This document shows, piece by piece, positions 17,260-26,063 of a stretch of DNA of 64,000 bases. How positions within the stretch are numbered: the first letter of the stretch is position 1; each line of letters starts with the position of its first letter. Position numbers and translations under genes: made by a program. Below the pieces are notes generated by a model. That model was not told the origin of the DNA. It searched no databases and was given only the letters and a program-made list of their open reading frames with translations. The stretch is from Nitratireductor mangrovi (GTDB lineage Bacteria; Pseudomonadota; Alphaproteobacteria; Rhizobiales; Rhizobiaceae): positions 1,922,001 to 1,986,000 of the forward strand of contig NZ_CP042301.2 of NCBI RefSeq assembly GCF_007922615.2, in the 5' to 3' direction.

Positions 17260-17979
17260 ATGACGATACAGGGGACCGTCGGCGTCGCCGGCGCAGAGGT
17301 GCTCGGTCCGCGCAGGGCCGACCCCTACACCAACGCGAAAAGCCTCGAATTCGGTTTCCGGGCGCGGCGCTTCGCGCATATCCGCCGGCTGATCGAGGAC
17401 ATCCTGGCCGAACGCGGCTATGCCGAGATTCTCGACCTCGGCGGCACCGAGACCTACTGGAAGATCGGCGCCGACTTCATCCGCGGGAACCGCGACCGGC
17501 TGCGCTTCACCGTGGTCAACACGGAGCCGCAGGAGGTCGCGGATGCGGGGCTGTTCGAATTCGTCGAGGACAGCGCCGCCGATCCGGGGCTGTTCCCCGG
17601 CCGCCAGTTCGACCTCGTCCATTCCAATTCGGTCATCGAACATGTCGGCGATTGGGCCAACATGGAGACTTTCGCGGTCAACGCGCGGCGCCTGGCGCCA
17701 CGCTATTACGTGCAGACGCCGAACTACTGGTTCGCCTATGAGCCGCATTTCCGCTTTGCCGGCTTTCAGTACCTGCCGAAGCGGGTCCGCGCCGCGCTGA
17801 TCATGCGTTTCGCGCTCGGCTTCTTCCAGCGCATCGGCTCGCTGGAGGAAGCAATGGACATCATCCACCACCACCGGCTGCTGTCGACGCGGGAAATGGC
17901 GGGGCTGTTTCCGGACGGGAGGATCGTGCACGAGAAGATCGCCGGCCTGAACAAGTCGATCATCGCCATCCGCGGCTGA
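17260..17979 (+). CDS. Class I SAM-dependent methyltransferase
   Basis: The 239-residue protein has a Rossmann methyltransferase core: motif I EILDLGGTETYWKIG (about residues 56-70), an acidic residue after the second strand (VVNTEP), and FDLVHSNSVIEHVGDW with the typical post-motif SVIEH. The C-terminal third (HFRFAGFQYLPKRVRAALIM, then MDIIHHHRLLSTREM) resembles sugar or lipid methyltransferases of envelope polysaccharide synthesis, but the substrate cannot be read. It is monocistronic, behind a CtrA box and in front of a strong terminator. Confidence 0.85.
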   Translation: MTIQGTVGVAGAEVLGPRRADPYTNAKSLEFGFRARRFAHIRRLIEDILAERGYAEILDLGGTETYWKIGADFIRGNRDRLRFTVVNTEPQEVADAGLFEFVEDSAADPGLFPGRQFDLVHSNSVIEHVGDWANMETFAVNARRLAPRYYVQTPNYWFAYEPHFRFAGFQYLPKRVRAALIMRFALGFFQRIGSLEEAMDIIHHHRLLSTREMAGLFPDGRIVHEKIAGLNKSIIAIRG

Positions 17980-17996
17980 GATCTGCCGCCAAATGA

Positions 17997-18024
17997 AAAC
18001 GGCCGCCCGGAAAGGCGGCCGTTT
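17997..18024. terminator. Bidirectional terminator between methyltransferase and tig
   Basis: AAACGGCCGCC and GGCGGCCGTTT form an 11-base stem around a 6-base loop. T/A runs at the stem base suit both converging genes. Confidence 0.85.
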
Positions 18025-18050
18025 CACATCGGTGTGTCCGAAAAAGACGG

Positions 18051-19484
18051 CTACTCGCCGTCGCTGCCCTCGTCCTTGGCGGCGGCCTTCTTCGGTGCAG
18101 CCTTCTTCTTGGCCGGTGCCTTCTTCTTGGGCGCCGCCTCGGCGGTCTCTTCGTCATCGGCGAGGAGCTCGTCCTTGGAGACCTTCTTGTCGGTCACGTC
18201 GACCTGGCCGAGCAAGTGGTCGATGACCTTCTCCTCGAACAGCGGCGCGCGCAGATTGGCCTGCGCCTGCGGGTTGCTGCGGTAGAACTCGAAGATTTCC
18301 TTTTCCTGTCCGGGATAGTGCCGCACGGTCTCGTAGAGCGCGCGCTGCATTTCCTCGTCGGTGATCTGAACACCGGCCTTCTCGCCGATCTCGGCAAGCA
18401 CCAGGCCAAGGCGCACCCGGCGCTCGGCAAGGCGCTGATACTCGGCGCGCGCCTTCTCCTCGGTCGTCTCTTCGTCCTCGAAGTTGCGTCCGGCCTTCTC
18501 GAGGTCACCGGTCACCTGGTTCCAGATGTTCTCGAACTCGGCCTCGACCAGCTTGGACGGCGCTTCGAAGGAATAGACGGCGTCGAGCTGGTCGAGCAGC
18601 TGGCGCTTCACCTTCTGGCGCGTCAGCGCGCCGAACTGGTTCTCGAGCTGACCCTTCACGATCTCGCGCAGCTTGTCGGCCGATTCCAGACCGAGGTTCT
18701 TGGCGACTTCGTCATTGAGTTCGAGCGGCTCGGGCTTGGCGACTTCGGTCACCTTGACGTCGAAGGTGGCGTCCTTGCCGGCCAGATGCGCCGCCTGGTA
18801 CTCGGCCGGGAAGGTCACCGAGATGACCTTCTCGTCGCCGGCCTTGACGCCGACAAGCTGCTCTTCGAAGCCCGGGATGAACTGGCCGGAACCGAGCACC
18901 AGATTGGCGCCGGTGTCGGCGCCGCCCTCGAAGGGCTCGCCGTCGATCTTGCCGACATAGTCGATGGTGACGCGGTCGCCGTCCTCGGCCTTGCCCTTCT
19001 TGGTGGTGAAGCTGCGGGCCGATTCAGCCACGCGCAGCGCCTGTTCCTCGATCTCGGCCTCTGGAACGTCGTAGATCTCGCGCGTCACCTTGATGTCGGC
19101 GACATCCTTCACCTCGATCGGCGGGATGACCTCGTAGGCGATCTGGAAGGAGAAATCGGCCTCGCCGGAAAGCACCTTCTCGGCTTCCTTCTCGTCCTCG
19201 GTCATGGTGACCTCGGGCTGCATGGCGGCCTTTTCGCCACGGTCGGAGATGATCGAACCGGTCGACTTGGACAGGATATCGTTGACGACCTCGGCCATCA
19301 TCGCCTTGCCGTACATCTTGCGCAGATGCTGCAGCGGCACCTTGCCGGGACGGAAGCCGTTGATGCGCACCTTGGACTTGGCGTCCTCGAGCCGCTCGAC
19401 AAGCCGGGCTTCCATGTCCTTGGCGGGCACGATCACCTGGATCTCGCGTTTCAGCCCTGCATTCAGCGTTTCGGTAACCTGCAT
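18051..19484 (-). CDS. tig: Trigger factor
   Basis: A 477-residue ribosome-associated chaperone and prolyl isomerase. The ribosome-binding signature GFRPGKVP is near residues 43-50; the FKBP-like PPIase domain ([20 protein letters not shown] to [10 protein letters not shown]) spans about 155-240, and the helical C-terminal domain follows. The last 40 residues are a Lys/Ala/Pro-rich tail ([18 protein letters not shown]), longer than in enteric homologues but common in rhizobia. clpP is not adjacent; the next element upstream is tRNA-Leu. Confidence 0.97.
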   Translation of the reverse strand: MQVTETLNAGLKREIQVIVPAKDMEARLVERLEDAKSKVRINGFRPGKVPLQHLRKMYGKAMMAEVVNDILSKSTGSIISDRGEKAAMQPEVTMTEDEKEAEKVLSGEADFSFQIAYEVIPPIEVKDVADIKVTREIYDVPEAEIEEQALRVAESARSFTTKKGKAEDGDRVTIDYVGKIDGEPFEGGADTGANLVLGSGQFIPGFEEQLVGVKAGDEKVISVTFPAEYQAAHLAGKDATFDVKVTEVAKPEPLELNDEVAKNLGLESADKLREIVKGQLENQFGALTRQKVKRQLLDQLDAVYSFEAPSKLVEAEFENIWNQVTGDLEKAGRNFEDEETTEEKARAEYQRLAERRVRLGLVLAEIGEKAGVQITDEEMQRALYETVRHYPGQEKEIFEFYRSNPQAQANLRAPLFEEKVIDHLLGQVDVTDKKVSKDELLADDEETAEAAPKKKAPAKKKAAPKKAAAKDEGSDGE

Positions 19485-19567
19485 CGTCTAACCTTTGTCT
19501 TCGCGAATACCGGCGGGTCGGCCCCCGCCGCGCGCATTGCCGGATTCTTCTGCCGGGAGTGGCTTTC

Positions 19568-19652
19568 TGGTGCGGGTGGAGGGACTTGAACCCCCACGGC
19601 TTGCGCCACAGGAACCTAAATCCTGCGTGTCTACCAGTTCCACCACACCCGC
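19568..19652 (-). tRNA. tRNA-Leu (anticodon TAG)
   Basis: The 85-base minus-strand cloverleaf has a long variable arm typical of leucine tRNAs: acceptor GCGGGTG pairs with CACCCGC, the anticodon loop is TTTAGGT in a CAGGA/TCCTG stem, and CCA is encoded. TAG reads CUA codons. Confidence 0.97.
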
Positions 19653-19723
19653 TCCGGGGACGCTCGGCCCCCGAAAGCGCGGCGTTCTATATCATCAGCC
19701 ATCATGGCTTCAAAGGAAAAACA

Positions 19724-19745
19724 CCGCAAAAATGCGGCTTTTTTT
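19724..19745 (-). terminator. Intrinsic terminator after the GDYXXLXY/DUF2157 pair
   Basis: CCGCA-AAAA-TGCGG with T-runs on either strand. On the minus strand it follows the stop at 19796 and is trailed by TGTTTTTCC. Confidence 0.65.
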
Positions 19746-19795
19746 GCCCGTGGCCAGCAGCTTGCAGGGCCATATAGAGGCGTTCTCGGCGCCGG

Positions 19796-20374
19796 CTAGT
19801 AAAGCGGCTCCTCGTAGAGCCGCTGGTCGCCATCGAGGAACGCCTTGATCTGCGCCTGGCCATCATCGCCGACAGCGACGATCATGAAGAAGGAGCGCTC
19901 GCGCATGTCGGCCTCGATCGCACGCCCCTCGCCTTCCGGCAGGTAAAAGCGTTCGATTCCGTAGTCGACGAGGATCGTCCCGGTAATCTCCTGCCAGCCG
20001 CTGCGCACGCGCCCTCGTATGTCGGCCTCTTCCTCGGCCAGCGCCGGCGCTTCGGCCCGCAGCCGCAACGACACCGGCGCGAAGATCCCGTCCTCGCCAC
20101 GCCGGACCCGGAGCCAGACCGTGGCGTCACGTGCCAGTTCGGCCTCATCCGGCCCGGTTTCGAGCAAGGTCTTGGGCAAGGCCGAGATGTTGTAGCCGAG
20201 GCGGACATAATCGCCGCGCAACAGGTCGCGCGGATCGACCGGCTGGACTTTCAGCAATACCTCGCGCCCGTCACGCAGGATGGCGGCCCGCGCATTGATC
20301 ATCCAGGCAAGGAAGCCGATCTGGAGCAGCGCGGCGAGAACGGCGGCGGCGAAAAGCCAGACTGGACGTTTCAT
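19796..20374 (-). CDS. GDYXXLXY-domain membrane-anchored protein
   Basis: The 192-residue protein has one N-terminal membrane segment (VWLFAAAVLAALLQIGFLAW) followed by the signature RDLLRGDYVRLGYNIS that names the family. The rest is strand-rich and probably periplasmic. Its ATG overlaps the DUF2157 stop by four bases (ATGA), so the two are translationally coupled; the pairing is widespread, but no molecular role is known. Confidence 0.88.
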   Translation of the reverse strand: MKRPVWLFAAAVLAALLQIGFLAWMINARAAILRDGREVLLKVQPVDPRDLLRGDYVRLGYNISALPKTLLETGPDEAELARDATVWLRVRRGEDGIFAPVSLRLRAEAPALAEEEADIRGRVRSGWQEITGTILVDYGIERFYLPEGEGRAIEADMRERSFFMIVAVGDDGQAQIKAFLDGDQRLYEEPLY

Positions 20375-21480
20375 GTCGCCGCCCCTGCATTGGCCGGCCG
20401 CGTCGCGAGCCGGCGTTCGAGCCTGATGATGACGAATGCCATCACGGCCAGAACCAGGCCTGCCGCCAGGAAGAAGCCCGCCGTGCCAAGCATTGTACCG
20501 ACGGTGTTGACGTAGACGACGCAGAGCTCGACCCCGAACAGAAGATAGGCGAGCCAGCGCAGCGCACGGCTGTCACGCCCGGCCAGAACAAGCGCGGCAA
20601 TGCTGCCGGCAAAGGTGACGAGCGCGGCAAGGATGAAACCCCAGCCTTCCATGAACTCGATCTGGATCAGCATCATGGCCGTCGAAAAGCCGATCAGGGC
20701 ATGCACGGCAGCGCCACCGCCCAGCCGCAACAGGCGTTCGACCGCAGCTTCCGCGTGCACGGCCGCGAGCAGGAAAGCGGTCGAGACGATGGCAAGCCCG
20801 ATCGGGACCGCGATATGGCCGGTCCGCAGATGCGCCATCACGGCGTAGAACACCAATGCCAGGATGATGAGATGCCGCGCCGCGCGGCTTTGCGTCCATA
20901 GCGACAACGCCCACAGCGCCGCCGCCAAGGCCAGCCATGTCAGCGGCAGCGGTTCGTCACGCCAGAAATCCCAGCTGTCGATCCAGAGCCATGTGCAGGC
21001 CAGCGCTACCGCGCCGACATTGAGCGCCGACGAGCGCAAAAGCAGCGACGCAGCCGCAACGCCGAAACACCAGGTGAGAATGGCCGCCGCCTCGTCGCCC
21101 GACAGGTGGTACATCTGTCCGATGAGCGCAATCGACGCGCCGAAGGCGGCACCGCCGACGATCCAGGCCGCCTCGCCTGCCGCGCGCTGGTCGCGGACGA
21201 CCAGCCACGCCCCGACGACATAGGTGCCAAGGATCACGGCGAACAGCATCACGACCCTGGCAAGGCGCGGAAAGTCCTCCCAGTTGGCGGCGACGAAAAT
21301 CAGGATCGCAGCACCGAACAGGAGCGCAGACAGCATCGCCAGGATCGCGCCAAAGGAAAAACCACGCCGCGCGTGCGCCTCGACATCGGCGCGCAGCTTC
21401 TCGGCCGTCCCGGCATCGATCATGCCGGCTCCGAGCCAGCGCTCGATGTCCCTGTTCACCTTGGCGGCATGAGAGGCCAT
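20371..21480 (-). CDS. DUF2157 multi-pass membrane protein
   Basis: The 369-residue protein has a soluble DUF2157 N-terminus (RDIERWLGAGMIDAGTAEKLRADVEAHARRG, broken here as DIERWLGAGMIDAGTAEKL) followed by about ten hydrophobic segments starting with FGAILAMLSALLFGAAILIF. It is coupled to the GDYXXLXY gene. Function unknown; the pair probably forms an inner-membrane complex. Confidence 0.88.
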   Translation of the reverse strand: MASHAAKVNRDIERWLGAGMIDAGTAEKLRADVEAHARRGFSFGAILAMLSALLFGAAILIFVAANWEDFPRLARVVMLFAVILGTYVVGAWLVVRDQRAAGEAAWIVGGAAFGASIALIGQMYHLSGDEAAAILTWCFGVAAASLLLRSSALNVGAVALACTWLWIDSWDFWRDEPLPLTWLALAAALWALSLWTQSRAARHLIILALVFYAVMAHLRTGHIAVPIGLAIVSTAFLLAAVHAEAAVERLLRLGGGAAVHALIGFSTAMMLIQIEFMEGWGFILAALVTFAGSIAALVLAGRDSRALRWLAYLLFGVELCVVYVNTVGTMLGTAGFFLAAGLVLAVMAFVIIRLERRLATRPANAGAAT

Positions 21481-21618
21481 TTTAGGAGCTGTCCTGCTCG
21501 GCGATCCACGGGCGTCAAACTATGCCGTCGCGGCCGCAAAGGGAAGATATGACGATTTCGCCAGACGCGGCGGCACTCGAGTCGCTCCTGTCCGCAAACG
21601 TTGCGTTATTTCAAGGCT

Positions 21619-21656
21619 TTGCTGCGCTGCACAAAACGCATTGCTGCTATGCAATA
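21619..21656 (+). promoter_or_regulatory. Two TGC-rich direct repeats upstream of the DUF1127 gene
   Basis: TTGCTGCGCTGCACAA (from 21619) and TTGCTGCTATGCAATA (from 21641) are spaced 22 bases start to start, two helical turns. They resemble the TGC-rich sites described for PHA regulator PhaR/AniA, but this link is only inferred. Confidence 0.35.
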
Positions 21657-21744
21657 TCTGCGCTTCAAAATCGGACCGGGCGCGCCTATCTTCCGTTCGT
21701 ACACAGAGAACAGCCGAAACGAAGATATACGAAAGAGAGTGACC

Positions 21745-21885
21745 ATGAACCTGATCCGCAACTACCGCAACTGGCGCCGCTACCGCGAGACCGTGAGTGA
21801 GCTGAGCCGCCTGTCCAACCGCGAACTCAACGACCTTGGCATCAGCCGCGGCGACATCCCCTTCGTCGCCCGCCGCTCGATCTGA
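21745..21885 (+). CDS. DUF1127 (YjiS-like) small protein, 46 aa
   Basis: The ORF runs MNLIRNYRNWRRYRETVSEL, then SRLSNRELNDLGISRGDIP, the complete DUF1127 signature (W-x2-YR-x3-EL-x2-L-x-ELxDxGIxRxDIP). It is arginine-rich. A GAAAGAGAG Shine-Dalgarno lies about 7 bases ahead of the ATG. In Rhodobacter a DUF1127 protein (CcaF1) is encoded directly ahead of the CcsR small RNAs and acts as an RNA-binding protein affecting their maturation; the same order is seen here, with the hairpin RNA beginning 19 bases after the stop. Confidence 0.93.
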   Translation: MNLIRNYRNWRRYRETVSELSRLSNRELNDLGISRGDIPFVARRSI

Positions 21886-21903
21886 CGAATTCAAGGATTT
21901 CGC

Positions 21904-22020
21904 CAGGGCCTACCTCCTCCCAGGCCCTGACGGATAAGGTCGGCATCCACCTCCTCCCGGATGCCGACCACCCTAAAGACACCCGCCGGACCTCCTCCCC
22001 CGGCGGGTGTTTTCTTTTTC
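21904..22020 (+). ncRNA. Cuckoo/CcsR-type RNA with three CCUCCUCCC hairpin loops
   Basis: Three consecutive perfect hairpins carry the same 10-base loop ACCTCCTCCC: stem 21904-21911/21922-21929 (8 bp), stem 21938-21948/21959-21969 (11 bp) and stem 21979-21989/22000-22010 (11 bp). The last is followed by TTTCTTTTTC and so is also the terminator. The loop is complementary to Shine-Dalgarno sequences. The known cuckoo RNAs of Rhodobacterales and Rhizobiales have the same motif, usually in two loops, and follow DUF1127 genes; they are processed from the shared transcript under stress. Family assignment is by motif and context. Confidence 0.88.
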
Positions 22021-22069
22021 AGAAAGCCTTTTCAGAATCCGGGCTGCGAGCGTCGCCGCTTCGTGATCG

Positions 22070-22672
22070 TTAGACCGGCAGATCGCCGGCCGACAGGAAG
22101 CCGCGCGGCAGCCATTCGCGCAATGGCAGGATGTCGGGGGCTCCGCCCATCGGCGCATACCAGGAATCGACCGCCCATTTCTCGCCGCCGCGTTCGCGCA
22201 GCACTGCTGTCGAATGGGGATAACGCCCGTCGAGGAAGAAACCGCGCGACACGTTTGCCTGGACGTTGTGATGCGTCAGCAGGCCGCGTTTTTCGAGATA
22301 GAGCAGTAGTGAACGCGTGTTCGTGGATTCGTCGATGCAGTCCATCTGCCCGCGCTCGCGCGTTCCGGCCAGTGTCGACTTCGGCTGGTCGGTTATCCCG
22401 ATGACCTGCTCGGAGCGCCGTTCGAAATACTGGACGGCCACCGAAACCGCCTTGCGCTCCTCTTCCGGCGAGGTCGGCGCGTAGGCGAAAATCTCGGCGA
22501 ACTGATCGGCATCCTGCTGGTTGATGTCGAGGCGCGTCTTGTAGTTGCAATTGTAGCCGTGGCAGACGTAGAGACGCGTCGTTTCCGTCCGCGTGATGTC
22601 GCCCGTATAGTTGCTCGACACCGACGTGCAGCCCGCCAGAAAGCCGAACAGAAGGATAGAAGCCCTGCGCAT
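22070..22672 (-). CDS. Conserved lipoprotein of unknown function (200 aa)
   Basis: The ATG at 22672 begins a lipoprotein signal ([18 protein letters not shown]; lipobox LAGC). The mature part contains [18 protein letters not shown], a [21 protein letters not shown] block and [20 protein letters not shown]. Two close cysteines (C-x5-C) could form a disulfide. I recall this as a conserved rhizobial hypothetical. It is divergent from trmFO with 138 bases between starts. Confidence 0.82.
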   Translation of the reverse strand: MRRASILLFGFLAGCTSVSSNYTGDITRTETTRLYVCHGYNCNYKTRLDINQQDADQFAEIFAYAPTSPEEERKAVSVAVQYFERRSEQVIGITDQPKSTLAGTRERGQMDCIDESTNTRSLLLYLEKRGLLTHHNVQANVSRGFFLDGRYPHSTAVLRERGGEKWAVDSWYAPMGGAPDILPLREWLPRGFLSAGDLPV

Positions 22673-22810
22673 GGTCCCTCCGCCGCTCGCGGGGCGCAGG
22701 ATAGGTGCACGGCCAGGCGAGGGCAATGCCGAAAACGCCATCTAACGCCCCCGTGCCGACGAGACCCGGACGATTGCATTCGCCCGCCCGGAAGCCTAAT
22801 TGCTGCTCCC

Positions 22811-24235
22811 ATGAGCATCAAACCCATCCATGTTGTCGGCGGCGGCCTCGCAGGATCGGAAGCGGCATGGCAGATCGCGTCCGCCGGCGTTCCCGTCATC
22901 CTGCACGAGATGCGCGGCGTGCGCGGCACCGACGCACACAAGACCGACGGTCTCGCCGAACTGGTCTGCTCCAACTCGTTCCGCTCCGACGATGCCGAGA
23001 CCAACGCGGTCGGCCTCCTGCATGCCGAAATGCGGCTCGCCGGTTCGCTGATCATGGCATCGGGCGACGCGCACCAGGTGCCGGCTGGCGGCGCGCTCGC
23101 CGTCGACCGCGACGGCTTTTCGGACGCGGTGACGCGGGAAGTCGAAGCGCATCCGCTGATCAGCGTAGTGCGCGAGGAAATCTCCGGCCTGCCACCGGAG
23201 AGCTGGGACTTGGCGATCATCGCCACGGGACCGCTGACGGCGCCGAGCTTGGCGGAGGCCATCCGCGCCGAAACCGGCGCCGACGCCCTTGCCTTCTTCG
23301 ATGCCATCGCCCCGATCGTGCATTTCGACACGATCGACATGCAAAAGGCGTGGTTCCAGTCGCGCTACGACAAGGTCGGTCCGGGCGGCACCGGCAAGGA
23401 CTACATCAACTGCCCGATGTCGAAGGCCGAATACGAGGCCTTCATCGCGGCGCTGATCGCCGGCGACAAGACCGAGTTCAAGCAATGGGAAGGCACGCCC
23501 TATTTCGACGGCTGCCTGCCGATCGAGATCATGGCCGAGCGCGGGCCGGAAACCTTGCGGCACGGGCCGATGAAGCCGGTCGGGCTGACCAACGAGCACG
23601 ATCCCGAAACCAAGCCATACGCGGTGGTGCAGCTGCGCCAGGACAATGCGCTCGGCACGCTCTACAACATGGTCGGCTTCCAGACGAAGCTGAAATATGG
23701 CGAGCAGGGGCGCATCTTCCGCATGATTCCCGGGCTCGAAAACGCCGAGTTCGCGCGTCTCGGCGGCCTCCACCGCAACACCTATATCAACTCGCCGGTG
23801 CTGCTCGACGGCTCGCTGCAACTGAAGTCGCGGCCAGGCTTGCGTTTTGCCGGCCAGATCACCGGCTGCGAGGGTTATGTCGAATCGGCCGCGATCGGGC
23901 TGCTGGCCGGACGCTTCGCGGCGGCAGAGCGGCTCGGCAATGCCCCCTCGTTGCCGCCGGCAACCACCGCTTTCGGCGCGCTGCTGAACCATATTACCGG
24001 CGGACACCTCGTCTCCGACGACGAGCCCGGCAAGCGCTCCTTCCAGCCCATGAACGTCAATTTCGGCCTGTTCCCGCCACTCGATCCGGGCACGAAGCTG
24101 AAGCCGGAAGGGTTCGAGGGCCGTTTTCGCGGCAAGGACAAGGCGTTGGCCAGGAAACGCGCCACGACGCGACGTGCATTGGCGGACTGCCGCAAATGGC
24201 TGGGGCATGAAGCTTCCGCCCAGGCAGCGGAATAG
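22811..24235 (+). CDS. trmFO: TrmFO, folate/FAD-dependent tRNA (uracil-54-C5)-methyltransferase
   Basis: The 474-residue flavoprotein makes ribothymidine at tRNA position 54 using methylenetetrahydrofolate. The FAD-binding loop is [14 protein letters not shown] at residues 7-20; [11 protein letters not shown] and the [11 protein letters not shown] block with the catalytic cysteine are family-specific, and [19 protein letters not shown] closes the FAD site. The ATG at 22811 is chosen because the glycine loop must lie near the N-terminus. Confidence 0.96.
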   Translation: MSIKPIHVVGGGLAGSEAAWQIASAGVPVILHEMRGVRGTDAHKTDGLAELVCSNSFRSDDAETNAVGLLHAEMRLAGSLIMASGDAHQVPAGGALAVDRDGFSDAVTREVEAHPLISVVREEISGLPPESWDLAIIATGPLTAPSLAEAIRAETGADALAFFDAIAPIVHFDTIDMQKAWFQSRYDKVGPGGTGKDYINCPMSKAEYEAFIAALIAGDKTEFKQWEGTPYFDGCLPIEIMAERGPETLRHGPMKPVGLTNEHDPETKPYAVVQLRQDNALGTLYNMVGFQTKLKYGEQGRIFRMIPGLENAEFARLGGLHRNTYINSPVLLDGSLQLKSRPGLRFAGQITGCEGYVESAAIGLLAGRFAAAERLGNAPSLPPATTAFGALLNHITGGHLVSDDEPGKRSFQPMNVNFGLFPPLDPGTKLKPEGFEGRFRGKDKALARKRATTRRALADCRKWLGHEASAQAAE

Positions 24236-24307
24236 TACGGCAAGGCGGGTTGACCGCGACGGTTCGCGCCTGAAGACTGGAAAAAGTCACTCAGGAGGTT
24301 TTCCCCG

Positions 24308-24931
24308 ATGAACAGTCGTGTTTTGCGCGCGTGCGCGCTTTTTTTGGGCTGCCTCGCACCCACCGCCTTTCCCGCCCATGCCGATCAGGCCGAGTGCGAA
24401 ACGGCGGTGCGCGCGTTGATGGCACCCTACGGAAAGAACGCACCGACCAAGCAGATCAACCGGTTTGGAACGTCCGTGACCAGGTTCGGCGAGCACGAAA
24501 TGCGCGGCTATTCGCTGCAGACGGCCGAGGGCTCGCTCTACTACGATGCCGAGAAGTCTCCCGTCAGCCTCTCCTTCATAAACGGCGATGTCTATACGAC
24601 GACCGACAAGGGCAAGACCTGGACGCTTGCCAACTCGACATCCGCGGAAGTGATGGAGACGGTTATCGCCGGCATCGTCAGCCAGGCCGAAAAGGCCACC
24701 AACATCACATGCGAATACGGCGTCGACCTGAACGGAAAAACGGTCAATCACTACGAAGCCGACTACAAGGTCCATAACACCGGAACGCCCACCCGCAGCG
24801 AATACTGGGTCGACCCCGAAACAGGGTTCGTCTGGCGCGACATCATGCATTCGAAAGGCGATCCGGAGATGTTTGTCACCGTCGACGCCGAACCTGCGCC
24901 TGACATGGCCCTCCCGGACCCCAACAACTGA
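24308..24931 (+). CDS. Secreted protein of unknown function (207 aa)
   Basis: A Sec signal peptide (ACALFLGCLAPTAFPAHA, cleavage before DQAEC) precedes a soluble domain with two cysteines (AECETAV and ITCEYGV), probably disulfide-bonded. Blocks such as GYSLQTAEGSLYYDAEKS and YTTTDKGKTWTLANS suggest a beta-rich fold, and YWVDPETGFVWRDIMHSKGD resembles LolA/LppX-like lipoprotein-binding folds only loosely. No family is recognised with confidence. The crotonase gene starts 17 bases later. Confidence 0.8.
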   Translation: MNSRVLRACALFLGCLAPTAFPAHADQAECETAVRALMAPYGKNAPTKQINRFGTSVTRFGEHEMRGYSLQTAEGSLYYDAEKSPVSLSFINGDVYTTTDKGKTWTLANSTSAEVMETVIAGIVSQAEKATNITCEYGVDLNGKTVNHYEADYKVHNTGTPTRSEYWVDPETGFVWRDIMHSKGDPEMFVTVDAEPAPDMALPDPNN

Positions 24932-24948
24932 CAAGGCGGCAGGCGAGC

Positions 24949-25782
24949 ATGAGCGAAATTCAAAGCAGCTTCTTTTCCGTCGAGCGCGACGGCGCCGTCG
25001 CGCATCTCGCCATGAACCGGCCCGAGCGGGCCAACGCCATGTCGCCGGATTTCTGGGAAGAACTGCCGCGCCTGATGAGCGCGCTCGACCGCGACGAAGG
25101 CGTGCGCTGCGCGGTGATTTCCGGCGAAGGGCGCAACTTCACCGGCGGCATGGATCTCTCCGCCTTTTCCGACATCGCGAAGCTGTTCGACGAGGAGCCG
25201 GGCCGCGCTGCCCACGCGCTGCGCGACACGATCCTTAAACTGCAGGAGGCCTTCAACGCTGTCGAACGGGCGCGTTTTCCGGTCATTGCCGCCGTCCACG
25301 GTGCCTGCGTCGGCGCCGGCGTCGACCTGATCACGGCCTGCGACATGCGGCTTGCCTCCACCGATGCCTATTTCGCGATCGAGGAAATCCACATCGGCAT
25401 GGCGGCCGATGTCGGCACGCTGCAGCGCCTGCCGAAGCTGATCGCGCCGGCGGTCGCAGCCGAACTCGCCTTCACCGGCCGACGCTTCTCGGCCGAGGAG
25501 GCGCGCGAATACGGGCTGGTTTCGGCCGTGCACGGCTATCGCGAGGCCGTCATCCACGCCGCGCTGGAACTGGCGCAGGAGATCGCCAAAAAGTCGCCGC
25601 TGGCGATCGCCGGCATCAAGCGCAACCTCGCCTATGCGCGCGATCACTCGGTCGCCGACGGACTCGACTATGTCGCGACCTGGAACGCCGGCATGCTGCG
25701 CGCCGCCGACCTGATGGCGGCCGTGAAGGCCAAGATGGCGAAGCAGGAAGCGGAGTTCGCGGATCTGCTCAAGTCGACGTAG
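24949..25782 (+). CDS. Crotonase family, dienoyl-CoA isomerase-like
   Basis: The 277-residue protein has a crotonase fold: CoA/oxyanion segment EGRNFTGGMDLSAF near 60-73 and VHGACVGAGVDLITACDMRL near 117-135. The three acidic residues of mammalian ECH1 (delta3,5-delta2,4-dienoyl-CoA isomerase) are present with identical spacing as Asp126, Glu146 and Asp154, and GMAADVGTLQRLPKL is an ECH1-like block. This favours isomerisation of dienoyl-CoA in unsaturated fatty acid beta-oxidation over plain hydration. It probably shares a transcript with the secreted protein upstream. Confidence 0.9.
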   Translation: MSEIQSSFFSVERDGAVAHLAMNRPERANAMSPDFWEELPRLMSALDRDEGVRCAVISGEGRNFTGGMDLSAFSDIAKLFDEEPGRAAHALRDTILKLQEAFNAVERARFPVIAAVHGACVGAGVDLITACDMRLASTDAYFAIEEIHIGMAADVGTLQRLPKLIAPAVAAELAFTGRRFSAEEAREYGLVSAVHGYREAVIHAALELAQEIAKKSPLAIAGIKRNLAYARDHSVADGLDYVATWNAGMLRAADLMAAVKAKMAKQEAEFADLLKST

Positions 25783-26059
25783 GGCCATCCTGCCATTCGT
25801 TCGCTAGCAGCGCGAACTGACTGATCTCTTCGGGTATCGGTCGGTCATGCGTATCCCCTTCGCTGATTCTGGCACGATCGCCATCGCTCAACCGCTTCGA
25901 AACTACGCGATAATTGAGATCCCGAAGAAAGGGATAGATCTCAGCCTGAAAAGCTTGGACTTCGGCTTCACTGCGGGGCGCGTGCAGAAAGTTCTGAAGT
26001 CGCTGAACAACGACGGCTAGAAGAGCGAACTCTTCGGGCGAAAATGTAAGACGAGACAA
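25769..26059 (-). CDS. Possible small protein, TTG-started restart ORF (96 aa)
   Basis: Four bases after the stop of the fatty acid hydroxylase, a TTG at 26059 opens a 96-residue frame (SRLTFSPEEFALLAVVVQRL, then QNFLHAPRSEAEVQAFQAEI) ending 14 bases inside the convergent crotonase gene. The composition is protein-like (balanced, amphipathic helices, few Arg/Ala runs) rather than a shadow. No family is recognised. Translation would depend on coupling or an upstream alternative start. Confidence 0.45.
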   Translation of the reverse strand: MSRLTFSPEEFALLAVVVQRLQNFLHAPRSEAEVQAFQAEIYPFLRDLNYRVVSKRLSDGDRARISEGDTHDRPIPEEISQFALLANEWQDGPTST

Positions 26060-26063
26060 TATT

